The notes below the pieces were generated by a model. The model saw nothing but the letters and a program-made list of their open reading frames with translations, was not told the origin of the DNA and did not search any database. This document shows positions 8,277 through 16,518 of a DNA stretch of 64,000 bases, one piece after another. The stretch comes from JAFGXT01 sp963677165 (GTDB taxonomy: Bacteria > Verrucomicrobiota > Lentisphaeria > Victivallales > SZUA-371): NCBI GenBank assembly GCA_963677165.2, contig CAXXSX010000002.1:992001-1056000 (forward strand), in the 5' to 3' direction. The translations under genes and the position numbers were made by a program. Each line of letters begins with the position of its first letter. Positions within the stretch are counted from its first letter, which is position 1.

Positions 8277-9086
8277 ATGGATTTGCCAGTAAAAAAATAT
8301 CGCACCTTATTTATCAGTGACGTACACCTCGGAACCAAAGTAAGCCAGAGTCGACGTCTTAATGAATATCTGAAAACGGTGGAAATCGATAAGCTTTATC
8401 TGCTTGGGGACTTTACCGATATCAGTAATATGCGTCGACGTTTCTACTGGGACAAACATCACAACGCCTTGATTCGCCGTATCTTTAAAATGGTAAAAAA
8501 CGGCGTGGAAGTCATCTATATTCCCGGCAACCACGATATGGAAATACGTGACTTCGAAGGCATGGACTTTGCCGGTATCCAAATCAAACTGCAGGATATC
8601 CACACCACCAATGACGGGAAAAAATTCCTGCTGCTGCATGGCGATAAATTTGACGGCATTCTCAATGAAAAATTGCTGTTTTTCTATACCCTCGGGGACC
8701 GGTGCTATGACCTGGCACTGGTCCTCAATAAAATTCTTAATCGTATCCTGGGATTGTTCGGACGTCAATGGTCTCTGTCAAAATACCTGAAAACCAAGGT
8801 AAAAAACGTAGTCAAATTCATTAATGATTTCGAGCAATTGGTGATTCGGGAAGCCAGAACTTATGAAGTAGACGGCGTAATCTGCGGACATATTCATACC
8901 CCGGTGATCAGTCGGATTGAAGATTTTATTTATGCCAACTGCGGCTGCTGGACCGAGAACAGTTCCGCCGTGGCAGAACTGCCGGACGGCTCGCTTGAGC
9001 TCGTAAATCTGGATCAGCAGGAACAATTTAAAGTGATAGGACAAAATGCTAAAGAAAAGAGAAAACATCAAAAAGCTTGCGCATGA
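8277..9086 (+). CDS. plcP: PlcP-type metallophosphoesterase (phospholipase C for lipid remodelling)
   Basis: 269 residues, calcineurin-like phosphoesterase with all metal motifs: DVHLG (Asp15, His17), GDF (Asp45), GNHD (Asn85, His86), LHGD (His121) and GHIHTP near residue 205. By sequence alone it would be called LpxH-like UDP-2,3-diacylglucosamine hydrolase. However, the next two genes make betaine lipid, and the rhizobial and marine enzyme PlcP belongs to this same family and sits with such genes. PlcP cleaves phospholipid headgroups to give diacylglycerol during phosphate stress. The stop overlaps the btaA start by 41 nt, which implies coupled translation. The plcP call is inferred from context. 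Confidence 0.8.
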   Translation: MDLPVKKYRTLFISDVHLGTKVSQSRRLNEYLKTVEIDKLYLLGDFTDISNMRRRFYWDKHHNALIRRIFKMVKNGVEVIYIPGNHDMEIRDFEGMDFAGIQIKLQDIHTTNDGKKFLLLHGDKFDGILNEKLLFFYTLGDRCYDLALVLNKILNRILGLFGRQWSLSKYLKTKVKNVVKFINDFEQLVIREARTYEVDGVICGHIHTPVISRIEDFIYANCGCWTENSSAVAELPDGSLELVNLDQQEQFKVIGQNAKEKRKHQKACA

Positions 9087-10215
9087 CTTTATTTTCGGAC
9101 GAATTCATAATTCACGCCTGATCTATAATACCTGCTGGGAAGATCCAGCCATCGACCGCAAGTTAATGCAGCTGCATTCCGACAGTAAAGTTGTGATGAT
9201 AACCAGTGCCGGCTGTAATGCTTTGACTTATCTGCTTGATGACCCCGGAGAAATCCACTGTATTGATGTGAACCCTCGCCAGAACGCCTTGCTTCACCTG
9301 AAAATGGCGGCAATAAAATGGTTATCTTATGAAGATTTCTTTATGCTATTCGGTCGTGGTCATCATGAAGACATTGAACAAATCTTTTCCAAAATAAAAT
9401 ATCACATGCCTGAATTCGCCCGATATTACTGGGAACGCAAGCTGCATTACTTTGTGCCGACCAAACTGAAAAAATCATTTTATTACCATGGTACCGCTGG
9501 AAATGTCGCCATGATTATACGTCAGATACTCAATCGCCGTAAACCGCTGCGGGATCGGCTGTGCGACATTCTGGATTGCAGTACGCTCGAAGAGCAAAAG
9601 ATGATCTATCGTGACCTTGCACCTGAATTCTGGACCGGAATTGTCCAGTTCCTGATAAGAAGCCCGCTGACCATGGCGATGCTGGGGGTTCCCCGCCAGC
9701 AAATCCAACTGATAAAGTCTTCATATCCCGGAGGACTTGGCTCATATGTCCAGGATAAAATAGCTCATGTTTTTACCGAAGTACCGATGAAAAACAACTA
9801 TTTCTGGCGGGTTTATCTGCGTGGTGAATATTCCCCTCGATGTTGTCCGGAATACCTGAAAGAGCGCAATTTCAACATTCTGAAACAGCGTCTGGACCAA
9901 ATTTATGTCCACAACATGACAATAAGTGATTTTCTGGAAAACAATCCCGGAAAATATTCCAACTTTGTGCTGCTTGACCATCAGGACTGGCTGGCCGCGC
10001 ATGACCAGCGGGGTCTGGAGCAGGAATGGCTGCACATTATGGGCTGCAGCGAGAAAAATACCAGGGTATTAATGCGTTCAGCCTCGGAAAAATTTGATTT
10101 TGTTCCCAGACTCGCGGCTTCATGCCTGAAGCCAGATATGGAAATGGCACTGAAACTTCATAATCAGGACAGGGTCGGCACCTATGCAGGAATCCTGTTC
10201 GCGGAGATTGTCTGA
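9046..10215 (+). CDS. btaA: BtaA-like S-adenosylmethionine:diacylglycerol 3-amino-3-carboxypropyltransferase (DUF3419)
   Basis: 389 residues. The DUF3419 signature is clear: IYNTCWEDPAID near residue 25, a SAM-binding loop (VVMITSAGCNALTYLL), CIDVNPRQNALLHLK, and a conserved FFMLFGRGHHED segment. The enzyme transfers the 3-amino-3-carboxypropyl group from SAM to diacylglycerol, giving diacylglycerylhomoserine, the first committed step of DGTS betaine lipid synthesis. The start at 9046 lies inside plcP with an AGGA 6 nt upstream. The following methyltransferase overlaps by one base (TGATG), completing a compact operon. A phospholipase, BtaA and BtaB in one operon make a self-contained route from phospholipid to phosphorus-free lipid. 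Confidence 0.88.
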   Translation: MLKKRENIKKLAHDFIFGRIHNSRLIYNTCWEDPAIDRKLMQLHSDSKVVMITSAGCNALTYLLDDPGEIHCIDVNPRQNALLHLKMAAIKWLSYEDFFMLFGRGHHEDIEQIFSKIKYHMPEFARYYWERKLHYFVPTKLKKSFYYHGTAGNVAMIIRQILNRRKPLRDRLCDILDCSTLEEQKMIYRDLAPEFWTGIVQFLIRSPLTMAMLGVPRQQIQLIKSSYPGGLGSYVQDKIAHVFTEVPMKNNYFWRVYLRGEYSPRCCPEYLKERNFNILKQRLDQIYVHNMTISDFLENNPGKYSNFVLLDHQDWLAAHDQRGLEQEWLHIMGCSEKNTRVLMRSASEKFDFVPRLAASCLKPDMEMALKLHNQDRVGTYAGILFAEIV

Positions 10216-10883
10216 TGAATACTGTTACAGCCACCTCAAGCCATCGCCGTTCCAGCAATTGCGTACAGGCGGAAAAGATGCAGCGTTATTATCGTTTTCA
10301 CTCAAAAATTTATAATCTTACCCGTTGGACGTTCCTGTTCGGACGCAACCGGATTATTGATCTGATTCCAAACAATGCCGTTCCAAAACATATTCTGGAA
10401 GTCGGCTGCGGAACCGGACGCAATCTGCTCCAACTGGCCAATAAGTTTCCGATGTCGGACATTACCGGAATCGATATCTCAACCGCCATGCTTGAAGTTG
10501 CGGATAAAAATGTTTTTCTTTGTGACAATGCGATTGACCTGATCAAATACAATTACAACCAGCCGCTCAAGCCAAACAGCTATGATCTGGTGCTGTTTTC
10601 CTACAGTCTGACTATGATCAATCCGGGTTGGCGCGAAGCTCTGGCCTGCGCGTATCAGGATCTTGCTCCGGGCGGATATATCGCGGTCGTGGATTTTCAC
10701 AATACGCCGATACGGGCTTTTCAGCGCTGGATGGAAGTAAATCATGTACGCATGGAGTCCCACTTGCTGCCGGAGCTCGAAAATATGTTCGATCCGGAAA
10801 CAGTGGAAATCAATCATGCCTACTGTGGTTCATGGAACTACCTGATGTTTCTCGGCACTAAACCCCATACCGGTTATTGCTGA
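10215..10883 (+). CDS. btaB: BtaB-like SAM-dependent N-methyltransferase
   Basis: 222 residues, class I methyltransferase. Motif I (ILEVGCGTGRNLLQLA) lies near residues 58-73, an acidic post-I motif (ITGIDIS) follows, and DLVLFSYSLTMINPGW resembles motif IV. In the btaA context its expected job is three successive N-methylations of diacylglycerylhomoserine to DGTS. The start overlaps the btaA stop. A bidirectional terminator follows directly, so this is the last gene of the plcP-btaA-btaB unit. Sequence alone would only support a generic methyltransferase; the neighbour makes BtaB likely. Confidence 0.83.
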   Translation: MNTVTATSSHRRSSNCVQAEKMQRYYRFHSKIYNLTRWTFLFGRNRIIDLIPNNAVPKHILEVGCGTGRNLLQLANKFPMSDITGIDISTAMLEVADKNVFLCDNAIDLIKYNYNQPLKPNSYDLVLFSYSLTMINPGWREALACAYQDLAPGGYIAVVDFHNTPIRAFQRWMEVNHVRMESHLLPELENMFDPETVEINHAYCGSWNYLMFLGTKPHTGYC

Positions 10884-10884
10884 T

Positions 10885-10940
10885 CGAAAAAATTGGACCT
10901 GACCAGAACAACTAATTCTGCAGGTCCAAAGGATTTTTTT
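10885..10940. terminator. Bidirectional intrinsic terminator between btaB and the dehydrogenase gene
   Basis: TTGGACCTG (10893-10901) pairs with CAGGTCCAA (10921-10929), with an inner AGAA/TTCT. A T7 run follows on the plus strand (10934-10940) and an A run precedes it at 10887-10892, which gives T's on the minus strand. It serves both converging operons. Confidence 0.88.
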
Positions 10941-10952
10941 CGTTGTACAGAT

Positions 10953-12086
10953 TTATACCAGGGACTTGTCAAAAATCTTTTCAACATCATCTACATCAAC
11001 CTTTGCCGGATTGAGTTCGGTATAGAACTTCATATAGGTAAAGGTGTCTTCCGCCATCTTACGGGAAATGGATGAGTCCACGGTGTATTTGGTTTTGAGT
11101 TTATTTTCGAAGTTGAACTGCCCGAAAAACTGATCATAGGCTGCCACCGAATCCTTACTGCCCGGAACCATACAGTTTGCGATAAACGCTTCTTTTTCCG
11201 GCATGGAACCAGCATTAAAAACCATAATTTCACGGTAGATCGACGCCAAAGCATCACCATGGGATATATCGCTGAAATGTCCGCCAATTACGTGTGCCAT
11301 TACATGTGCTACAGTTACTGCCGCATGTGAGATCGCGATACCTGCACAGGTATCAGCCAGGGCCATCCCGGCACGAGCTTCCAAGTCAGAACCATCGGCA
11401 TAGACTCGCGGAAGGAATTGTCCAACCAGTTTAAGTGATTTTTCCGCAAACATATCGCTGAACGGATTTGCCAAACTGGAAGTATAGGCTTCTACGGCGT
11501 GACTGAATACATCAAAACCCGTTGCGAGAGTAAGACCTTGCGGCATTGTAGCGGCCAATTCGGGGTCGATGATTGCCAGATCGGGCAGAACACCGCCCAT
11601 ACCGGGTTTCTGATGAGTTTCAGGATTGGAGATTACCGCAAAGCAGGTACACTGACTTCCTGTTCCACTGGTCGTTGTTATGGCAACAATTGGAAGCAAT
11701 TTGTTGGTAATGGGTTTATCGCCAATGGCGTACGGCCAAATTGACCCTTCATGAGTTGCTGCAACCGCAATACCCTTGGCGGTGTCCATAGAGGAGCCGC
11801 CACCGAGTCCGATTACAAAGTCAGCCTGGTATTTTTCAACCATATCGGCTCCGGCATCAATAACCTGTACGGTCGGATTTGGAATAACGCCGTCATAAAC
11901 AAATGCCTTGATTCCTGAAGACGCAAGAATATCGGCCAGGCGAGAAGCAAGTCCGCAGCTAACAGTAAATTTGTCACAGACGATCAATGCTTTATTGCCG
12001 AACTGCTTCGTGTGAGTTCCGGTTTCGGTAAGTTTTCCGAGTCCGAATACAACTTTTTCAGGTAGTGAAAATACGAATTCACTCAT
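10953..12086 (-). CDS. Iron-containing alcohol dehydrogenase
   Basis: 377 residues, group III metal-dependent alcohol dehydrogenase. The NAD site is GLGGGSSMDTAKGIA near residue 93. Metal-ligand motifs follow in order: DVFSHAVEAY, then HVMAHVIGGHF and ISHGDALA. Relatives include lactaldehyde reductase, 1,3-propanediol and butanol dehydrogenases. It is the last gene of a five-gene sugar operon with a kinase and two aldolases. A likely role is therefore reduction of an aldehyde fragment such as lactaldehyde or acetaldehyde released by aldol cleavage. Start ATG 12086 has GGAG 8 nt upstream. The substrate is inferred from context only. Confidence 0.88.
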   Translation of the reverse strand: MSEFVFSLPEKVVFGLGKLTETGTHTKQFGNKALIVCDKFTVSCGLASRLADILASSGIKAFVYDGVIPNPTVQVIDAGADMVEKYQADFVIGLGGGSSMDTAKGIAVAATHEGSIWPYAIGDKPITNKLLPIVAITTTSGTGSQCTCFAVISNPETHQKPGMGGVLPDLAIIDPELAATMPQGLTLATGFDVFSHAVEAYTSSLANPFSDMFAEKSLKLVGQFLPRVYADGSDLEARAGMALADTCAGIAISHAAVTVAHVMAHVIGGHFSDISHGDALASIYREIMVFNAGSMPEKEAFIANCMVPGSKDSVAAYDQFFGQFNFENKLKTKYTVDSSISRKMAEDTFTYMKFYTELNPAKVDVDDVEKIFDKSLV

Positions 12087-12119
12087 TGTTAAATCTCCTT
12101 TCAGATATTTTCATGGTAA

Positions 12120-13673
12120 TTATTTTGTCGAATTATTTTCTTGAAAATCTGCCATACTTTTAAAGACATTGCCGTTGTTTAGAGCGGTATATGCCGTAGT
12201 AAAATTCCGGTAGACATCTTCATAAATCATATGGCGTTGTTCATCCGGTTCGATTTCTCCGGTAACTTTAACCATCTCTCCAACTCCTTCTTCAATGGAA
12301 TTGAAGACATCCGCGCCAACTCCAGCCAACAGCGCGGCACCAAGCGCGGTCGATTCTTTTTCCTTTACGTTTTGGACCGGATGCCCGTAAATATCAGCCT
12401 GAATCTGGTTCCACAACGTGGAGTTTGCGGCTCCACCGCCGATACGGATCAGGTCCAGCGGAATTTCCCGCTGCTGCCATTGTTCCATCATATCACGAAT
12501 TTCCAGTACAACACCTTCCATTACGGCCCGAACCATATCAGTACGACCATGAGCCAGGGAAAGTCCAAGAAACGCGCCACGAGCATCCGCGTTCCAACGC
12601 GGTGTACCGGCTGTTGCCAGATAGGGCATAAACAATAGTCCGCCTGCTCCAGGGCAGGATCTCTCCGCCAGTTCGTCAAGCATTGCATAAGCATTGCCGC
12701 CGGATTCTTCCGCTTCAATCATCTCTTCATGAGCTATTTCATCACGAAACCAGCGCAGAGAGTTTGCAGCGGCGTTAGACAGACCCTCGATTTCCCAGCG
12801 TCCGGGAATGGCATGATTGGTTATCATCATACCGCCAAATCCCGGAACCGGCTGGTCGGTTACCAGAATGGCCAGCCCCGCAGTACCGAGGGTCACTGTA
12901 GCCATACCGGGACGTACCGCTCCCATTCCGACTACGCTGCAATTCTGATCCCCGGCTCCGACACATATTGGAGTACCGGGCGCAAATCCGGTACGTTCCG
13001 CCAAGCTGGCAGGAAGTGATCCCACCCGGGTTCCCGGAGGCAGCGGACTGCCGAATTGAGCAGGATCAACTTTAAACAATTCCACCAGTTCGGGGTTCCA
13101 GTCACATTTTCTTACGTCCCAGATACCGTAGAATGCCATATCGCAAATATCAGTATAGAAATCTTCCGCTCCGAATGCTTTAAGTACAAGGTCCTGATTT
13201 TGAACAAATCGGGCCGTTCGCGCATACTTTTCAGGTTCATTTTCACGCATCCACAACAGCTTACTGATAAGCCATGTCGTTCCAAGAGGAAGGCCACTGA
13301 GTTTGTAGTATTCCTCATCGCTAATCAGTTTGCGCATGGCTTCAACCTGACGTCCGCTGCGAGCGTCCTGCCATGAGATCATCGGCCTGATCGCGTTACC
13401 GGCCATATCCACAGGGCAAGTCACTGAGCGCTGTGTGGAAAATCCGATTGCCGCAATCTCATCCGGTCTGATACCGGACTTCTTGACTGCAGCGGCGCAT
13501 GCGTCCATGGTTCTTGCAATCATTGCGTTCTGATCCTGTTCAACCCAGCCGGGACGTGGATATTCCGCTTTGTATTCAAAATACGCGCTGCCCACGCGCT
13601 TTCCCTCCAGGTCAAAAAGGCAACAACGTGATCCCATGGTGCCAACATCAATTCCGGCCAGATATCTGCTCAT
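12120..13673 (-). CDS. FGGY-family carbohydrate kinase
   Basis: 517 residues, the usual FGGY length. The N-terminal phosphate-1 loop is AGIDVGTMGSRCCLFD. A substrate segment WQDARSG lies near residue 98, the second half has CVGAGDQNCSVVGMG and TVTLGTAGLAI, and the adenosine motif is RIGGGAANSTLWNQIQAD. Similarity is closest by eye to xylulose/ribulose-type kinases. A TTG two codons upstream extends the frame, but the ATG at 13673 lies 6 nt after GGAGGG and is preferred. It phosphorylates a ketose or sugar alcohol that the operon's aldolases can then split. Specificity is undetermined. Confidence 0.88.
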   Translation of the reverse strand: MSRYLAGIDVGTMGSRCCLFDLEGKRVGSAYFEYKAEYPRPGWVEQDQNAMIARTMDACAAAVKKSGIRPDEIAAIGFSTQRSVTCPVDMAGNAIRPMISWQDARSGRQVEAMRKLISDEEYYKLSGLPLGTTWLISKLLWMRENEPEKYARTARFVQNQDLVLKAFGAEDFYTDICDMAFYGIWDVRKCDWNPELVELFKVDPAQFGSPLPPGTRVGSLPASLAERTGFAPGTPICVGAGDQNCSVVGMGAVRPGMATVTLGTAGLAILVTDQPVPGFGGMMITNHAIPGRWEIEGLSNAAANSLRWFRDEIAHEEMIEAEESGGNAYAMLDELAERSCPGAGGLLFMPYLATAGTPRWNADARGAFLGLSLAHGRTDMVRAVMEGVVLEIRDMMEQWQQREIPLDLIRIGGGAANSTLWNQIQADIYGHPVQNVKEKESTALGAALLAGVGADVFNSIEEGVGEMVKVTGEIEPDEQRHMIYEDVYRNFTTAYTALNNGNVFKSMADFQENNSTK

Positions 13674-13768
13674 AAACAACCCTCCTCAATTACGTGACAT
13701 TCTTTTATTTCATGCATCCGTAAGGAGCATCAGTGACTGAATTTTCGAAGATTTCTTGACTCCAGATA

Positions 13769-14491
13769 TTATCCGCCGTATGGCCCGAGCATACCGATCT
13801 TTTTCAGATTGTCGAGTCCTTCAACAATATCTATTGCGGCACGTGTACCGATGCGTTCAGCGCCAGCCATGATAAATACCAGTGCGTTTTGCGGACGCGG
13901 AAATTTGACGCCGGAAACTTTCAAGTGTACATCGGTTCCTTTGAGCGCTTCTTTCATTATCAGGAACTGTTCGAGAGTAGGACCTTCAAATTGTCCGGTA
14001 GAAGTCTTGGCGAACTGGATGCCGGCTTCGGCGATCATTTTGGCCCCGGCGGCGATTTCTTCATCGGTCAGGTAACACACTTCCAGAATGCATTTGGTCA
14101 CGGCGTTGCCGGCGGCCTTGACAAACATATTGAGTTCTTCCTGAACCACGTTGAATTTGCCGTCCTTGAGGGCTCCAATATTCATCACCATGTCAACCGT
14201 GGTACAACCGCGTTTTACCGCGTCTTCAACCTCAAAAGCTTTTACTGCGGCTGGAGCACTGCCAAAAGGAAACGCAATGCCGGTACCGATTTCGATTTCG
14301 TCGAAACCTTCCAGTTCTCGTTTCACCAGCGGAGACCAGTAAGAGCTACTGGTATAGAAAGCCGCAAAACGGTATTCACGAGCTCTGGCACATCCGGCGA
14401 GAATGTCTTTTTCCTGAGTCTGTTTGGGCAGAATGGAGTAGTCCATCATCCGGGCGAGTTTGGCTTTGTCAAGAGTTTTCAGGTCAATCAT
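13769..14491 (-). CDS. DeoC-like class I aldolase
   Basis: 240 residues, deoxyribose-phosphate aldolase fold. Catalytic positions appear intact: Asp100 in TVDMVMNIGALKDG, the Schiff-base Lys162 in QFAKTSTGQ, and Lys191 in HLKVSGVKF. The C-terminal loop differs from housekeeping DeoC (GVKFPRPQNA instead of a GGIRT-like motif), which fits a DeoC relative adapted to another sugar phosphate. No deoxynucleoside genes are nearby. It shares an operon with a kinase, a class II aldolase and a PHP protein. Expected chemistry is reversible aldol cleavage giving an aldehyde and a short sugar phosphate. Start ATG 14491 has GGAG 9 nt upstream. Confidence 0.85.
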   Translation of the reverse strand: MIDLKTLDKAKLARMMDYSILPKQTQEKDILAGCARAREYRFAAFYTSSSYWSPLVKRELEGFDEIEIGTGIAFPFGSAPAAVKAFEVEDAVKRGCTTVDMVMNIGALKDGKFNVVQEELNMFVKAAGNAVTKCILEVCYLTDEEIAAGAKMIAEAGIQFAKTSTGQFEGPTLEQFLIMKEALKGTDVHLKVSGVKFPRPQNALVFIMAGAERIGTRAAIDIVEGLDNLKKIGMLGPYGG

Positions 14492-14506
14492 AATAATGTT
14501 CTCCTT

Positions 14507-15463
14507 TTATGAATTAAAGATCCTGTTGAATTCATCGATGGAAAGTCCCCTTTCTCCAAGATTGCGAACTTTCTTTGCTCCTTTTTTCGCGTCGGCGTGA
14601 TAATCCGATCCGCCGCTGATAAAACGTAGACGCGACGTATATTTCCCCCGGATTTCCGCTTCGATTTCCTCTGGTGTATACGTGCCTTTGTAGGTCGTCT
14701 TATTGTAGGAATATGATGCTTCGATACCATCGAGTCCGGCTTCAATCAGTCGGTCAATATAGGCCGCACGGGACATTTCCCGACCACCTTCGGGACAAAC
14801 ATTTTCATCAATCAAATACGGATGGGCAAGAATCGCGATTCCGCCACAGGCATGAATCAGTTGAATCGCCTTTATCGAATCAATTTTCCGACGCTTTACG
14901 TTGAGTTCGGGAGTGTCACGAACCAGTATTTTGCCATCACTCCAGGATGGAACATAGCCTTTTGCTGCCATGGTTTCGAAGATATGCTTACGCTGTACTT
15001 CCTCCGGCAGCCGGGTCGCCGGACTCCCGTCTGGAGCAGTATAACTCAGGATATCTTTTTCCCAGTCGATCGGCATACCGTGAGTGCCAAGAAGATCGCA
15101 TAACTCTTCATATGCGCGAGTTTTACTGCATTTTCCCGCCTCAACTTCCGCCCTAATCAGCGGATTGGTCCAGTCAAGACCATATCCGCAGATATGCACG
15201 TCATCCACATAAGTATCACAGGAAAATTCATAGCCTTTGATCAGCGCCAGCCCACGGCTTTTCGCATAGGCGACGATTTCGATTTCCAAGCCATCTGGAA
15301 GCATTACGGTTTCCGGCGGAGTAATATCGTGGTCGGTAATAGCGATAGCACTCATTCCAAGCTCCACGGCATTTTCAATCAGCTCCAGCGGAGTGTCGTT
15401 TCCATCCGAACGGATGGTATGGCAGTGCATATCGCAGGGATAGTTTGTTTTAAGTTCTGTCAT
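14507..15463 (-). CDS. PHP domain phosphoesterase
   Basis: 318 residues. The polymerase-and-histidinol-phosphatase metal motifs are evident: CDMHCHTIRSDGNDTP near residue 10, ITDHDI near residue 42, GYEFSC, AILAHPYL near residue 215, and a late GGSDYHAD. These residues would hold a di- or trinuclear metal centre. TrpH/RNase AM-like proteins have the same order. In this sugar operon it may dephosphorylate an intermediate such as a cyclic or dead-end phosphate. AAGGAG precedes the ATG at 15463 by 8 nt, and only 13 nt separate it from the upstream aldolase gene. Confidence 0.83.
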   Translation of the reverse strand: MTELKTNYPCDMHCHTIRSDGNDTPLELIENAVELGMSAIAITDHDITPPETVMLPDGLEIEIVAYAKSRGLALIKGYEFSCDTYVDDVHICGYGLDWTNPLIRAEVEAGKCSKTRAYEELCDLLGTHGMPIDWEKDILSYTAPDGSPATRLPEEVQRKHIFETMAAKGYVPSWSDGKILVRDTPELNVKRRKIDSIKAIQLIHACGGIAILAHPYLIDENVCPEGGREMSRAAYIDRLIEAGLDGIEASYSYNKTTYKGTYTPEEIEAEIRGKYTSRLRFISGGSDYHADAKKGAKKVRNLGERGLSIDEFNRIFNS

Positions 15464-15476
15464 TGTCGCTGCTCCT

Positions 15477-16331
15477 TCAGGCTTTGCCTGAACTGTTCAG
15501 AAGCCGCATGTAAACCTCAATCATTTCGGTTAGCCCGCTACAAGCATGAGCAAGAACCTTAAGAATATTGTATTCGGTACGGTGTTCCGAGATATATCCA
15601 TAAAGCGAATCGATGTAAACCTGTTTAACCATGGTGGAAACATTGAATTTGCTGGCACCGGCATTTACCAGTTCTCTGACAATCTCATCACTGAGCCCGG
15701 TGCCGCCATGAACGACCAATGGACAATCAATTTCACTGCGAATACTGCGGAGAGTATCGATATTTAACTTCGGTTCAACCTTATATACTCCATGGGCCGT
15801 ACCGATTGCGGCAGCAAGAAAATCAATGCCAGTGCGGTCACGGAATTCAATCGCTTCGGCCGGAGTAGTATAAATAGCGTCGTCCTGAGAAACTACAATA
15901 TCATCCTCTACACCGCCGACAACTCCAATTTCTCCTTCAACCGAAACCCCTTTATCATGGGCTTCCTTTACGACTTCCGCGGTAATCCGGATATTCTCTT
16001 CAAACGAATGTGATGACGCGTCGATCATAACAGAATTGAAGCCGTATTCAATCGCTTCACTCAGAAACTTCCGGTCAGTTCCATGGTCAAGATGCAGCGA
16101 GAGCGGTACTGTACTACCTGTTGCGGCTGTACGGGTCATTTCTACCAGGGCCTTCACTCCAAAGCGTTTAAGCGTACCAGATGAGGCCTGAATGATTGCC
16201 GGTGATTTTTGATTTTCTGCGGCGTTGACAACTGCTTCTATCGACATATAATCAACTACATTAAATGCGCCAACACAGTAACCGTTATTATGTGCTTCCT
16301 TCAGCATTTCAACTGTATTCTTCAATGGCAT
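15477..16331 (-). CDS. Class II ketose-bisphosphate aldolase
   Basis: 284 residues, of the fructose/tagatose-bisphosphate aldolase family. Zinc-site motifs: SLHLDHGTD near residue 80, GEIGVVGG near 132, AIGTAHGVYK near 178 and VVHGGTGLS near 208. The longest open frame starts 21 codons upstream in an AT-rich non-conserved stretch. The ATG at 16331, after GAGGGAAG and before PLKNTVEMLKEA, matches the family N-terminus. It is the first gene of the operon behind a clear promoter. Together with the DeoC-like protein it gives the pathway two mechanistically distinct aldolases. The substrate is unknown; tagatose- or deoxy-ketose-bisphosphate are candidates. Confidence 0.88.
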   Translation of the reverse strand: MPLKNTVEMLKEAHNNGYCVGAFNVVDYMSIEAVVNAAENQKSPAIIQASSGTLKRFGVKALVEMTRTAATGSTVPLSLHLDHGTDRKFLSEAIEYGFNSVMIDASSHSFEENIRITAEVVKEAHDKGVSVEGEIGVVGGVEDDIVVSQDDAIYTTPAEAIEFRDRTGIDFLAAAIGTAHGVYKVEPKLNIDTLRSIRSEIDCPLVVHGGTGLSDEIVRELVNAGASKFNVSTMVKQVYIDSLYGYISEHRTEYNILKVLAHACSGLTEMIEVYMRLLNSSGKA

Positions 16332-16378
16332 AACATCTTCCCTCTCGTTTTGTTTGCAAAATAGAAATTTATATATAA

Positions 16379-16407
16379 AATATAAAACAAACAATAAGAA
16401 AGGTCAA
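16379..16407 (-). promoter_or_regulatory. Sigma70 promoter for the sugar catabolic operon
   Basis: On the minus strand TTGACC (16407-16402) and TATATT (16384-16379) are 17 nt apart, followed by an AT-rich initiation region. The palindromic core TTTGCAAA (16353-16360) between promoter and start codon is a possible operator half-site pair. Confidence 0.65.
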
Positions 16408-16463
16408 GAGTGATTGTGGAATTTTTACGTAAGAATTGATTGACGAAGGATTTATCAGGTATA

Positions 16464-16498
16464 ATAAATAAAAAAAGCGCCTCAAAAAAGAGACGCTT
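16464..16498 (-). terminator. Intrinsic terminator downstream of the sensor phosphatase gene
   Basis: On the minus strand AAGCGtCTC pairs with GAGgCGCTT around an all-T loop, followed by a long T tract (complement of the A run at 16469-16476). It lies 21 nt after the stop codon at 16519. Confidence 0.8.
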
Positions 16499-16518
16499 AT
16501 ATAATTAAAAATGTGGGA

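Noticed and set aside
8277..9086. LpxH (lipid A) assignment
   Set aside because: Motifs fit, but overlap with btaA and the BtaB gene make the PlcP role more likely; LpxH cannot be excluded from sequence alone.
13889..14512. 207-residue ORF opposite the DeoC-like gene
   Set aside because: Antisense shadow of a conserved gene; composition is that of a reverse frame (Phe/His/Gly-rich), no homology. The same holds for 19740-20690 opposite nadE, 38527-39222 opposite the RND pump and 47016-47882 opposite the hybrid kinase.
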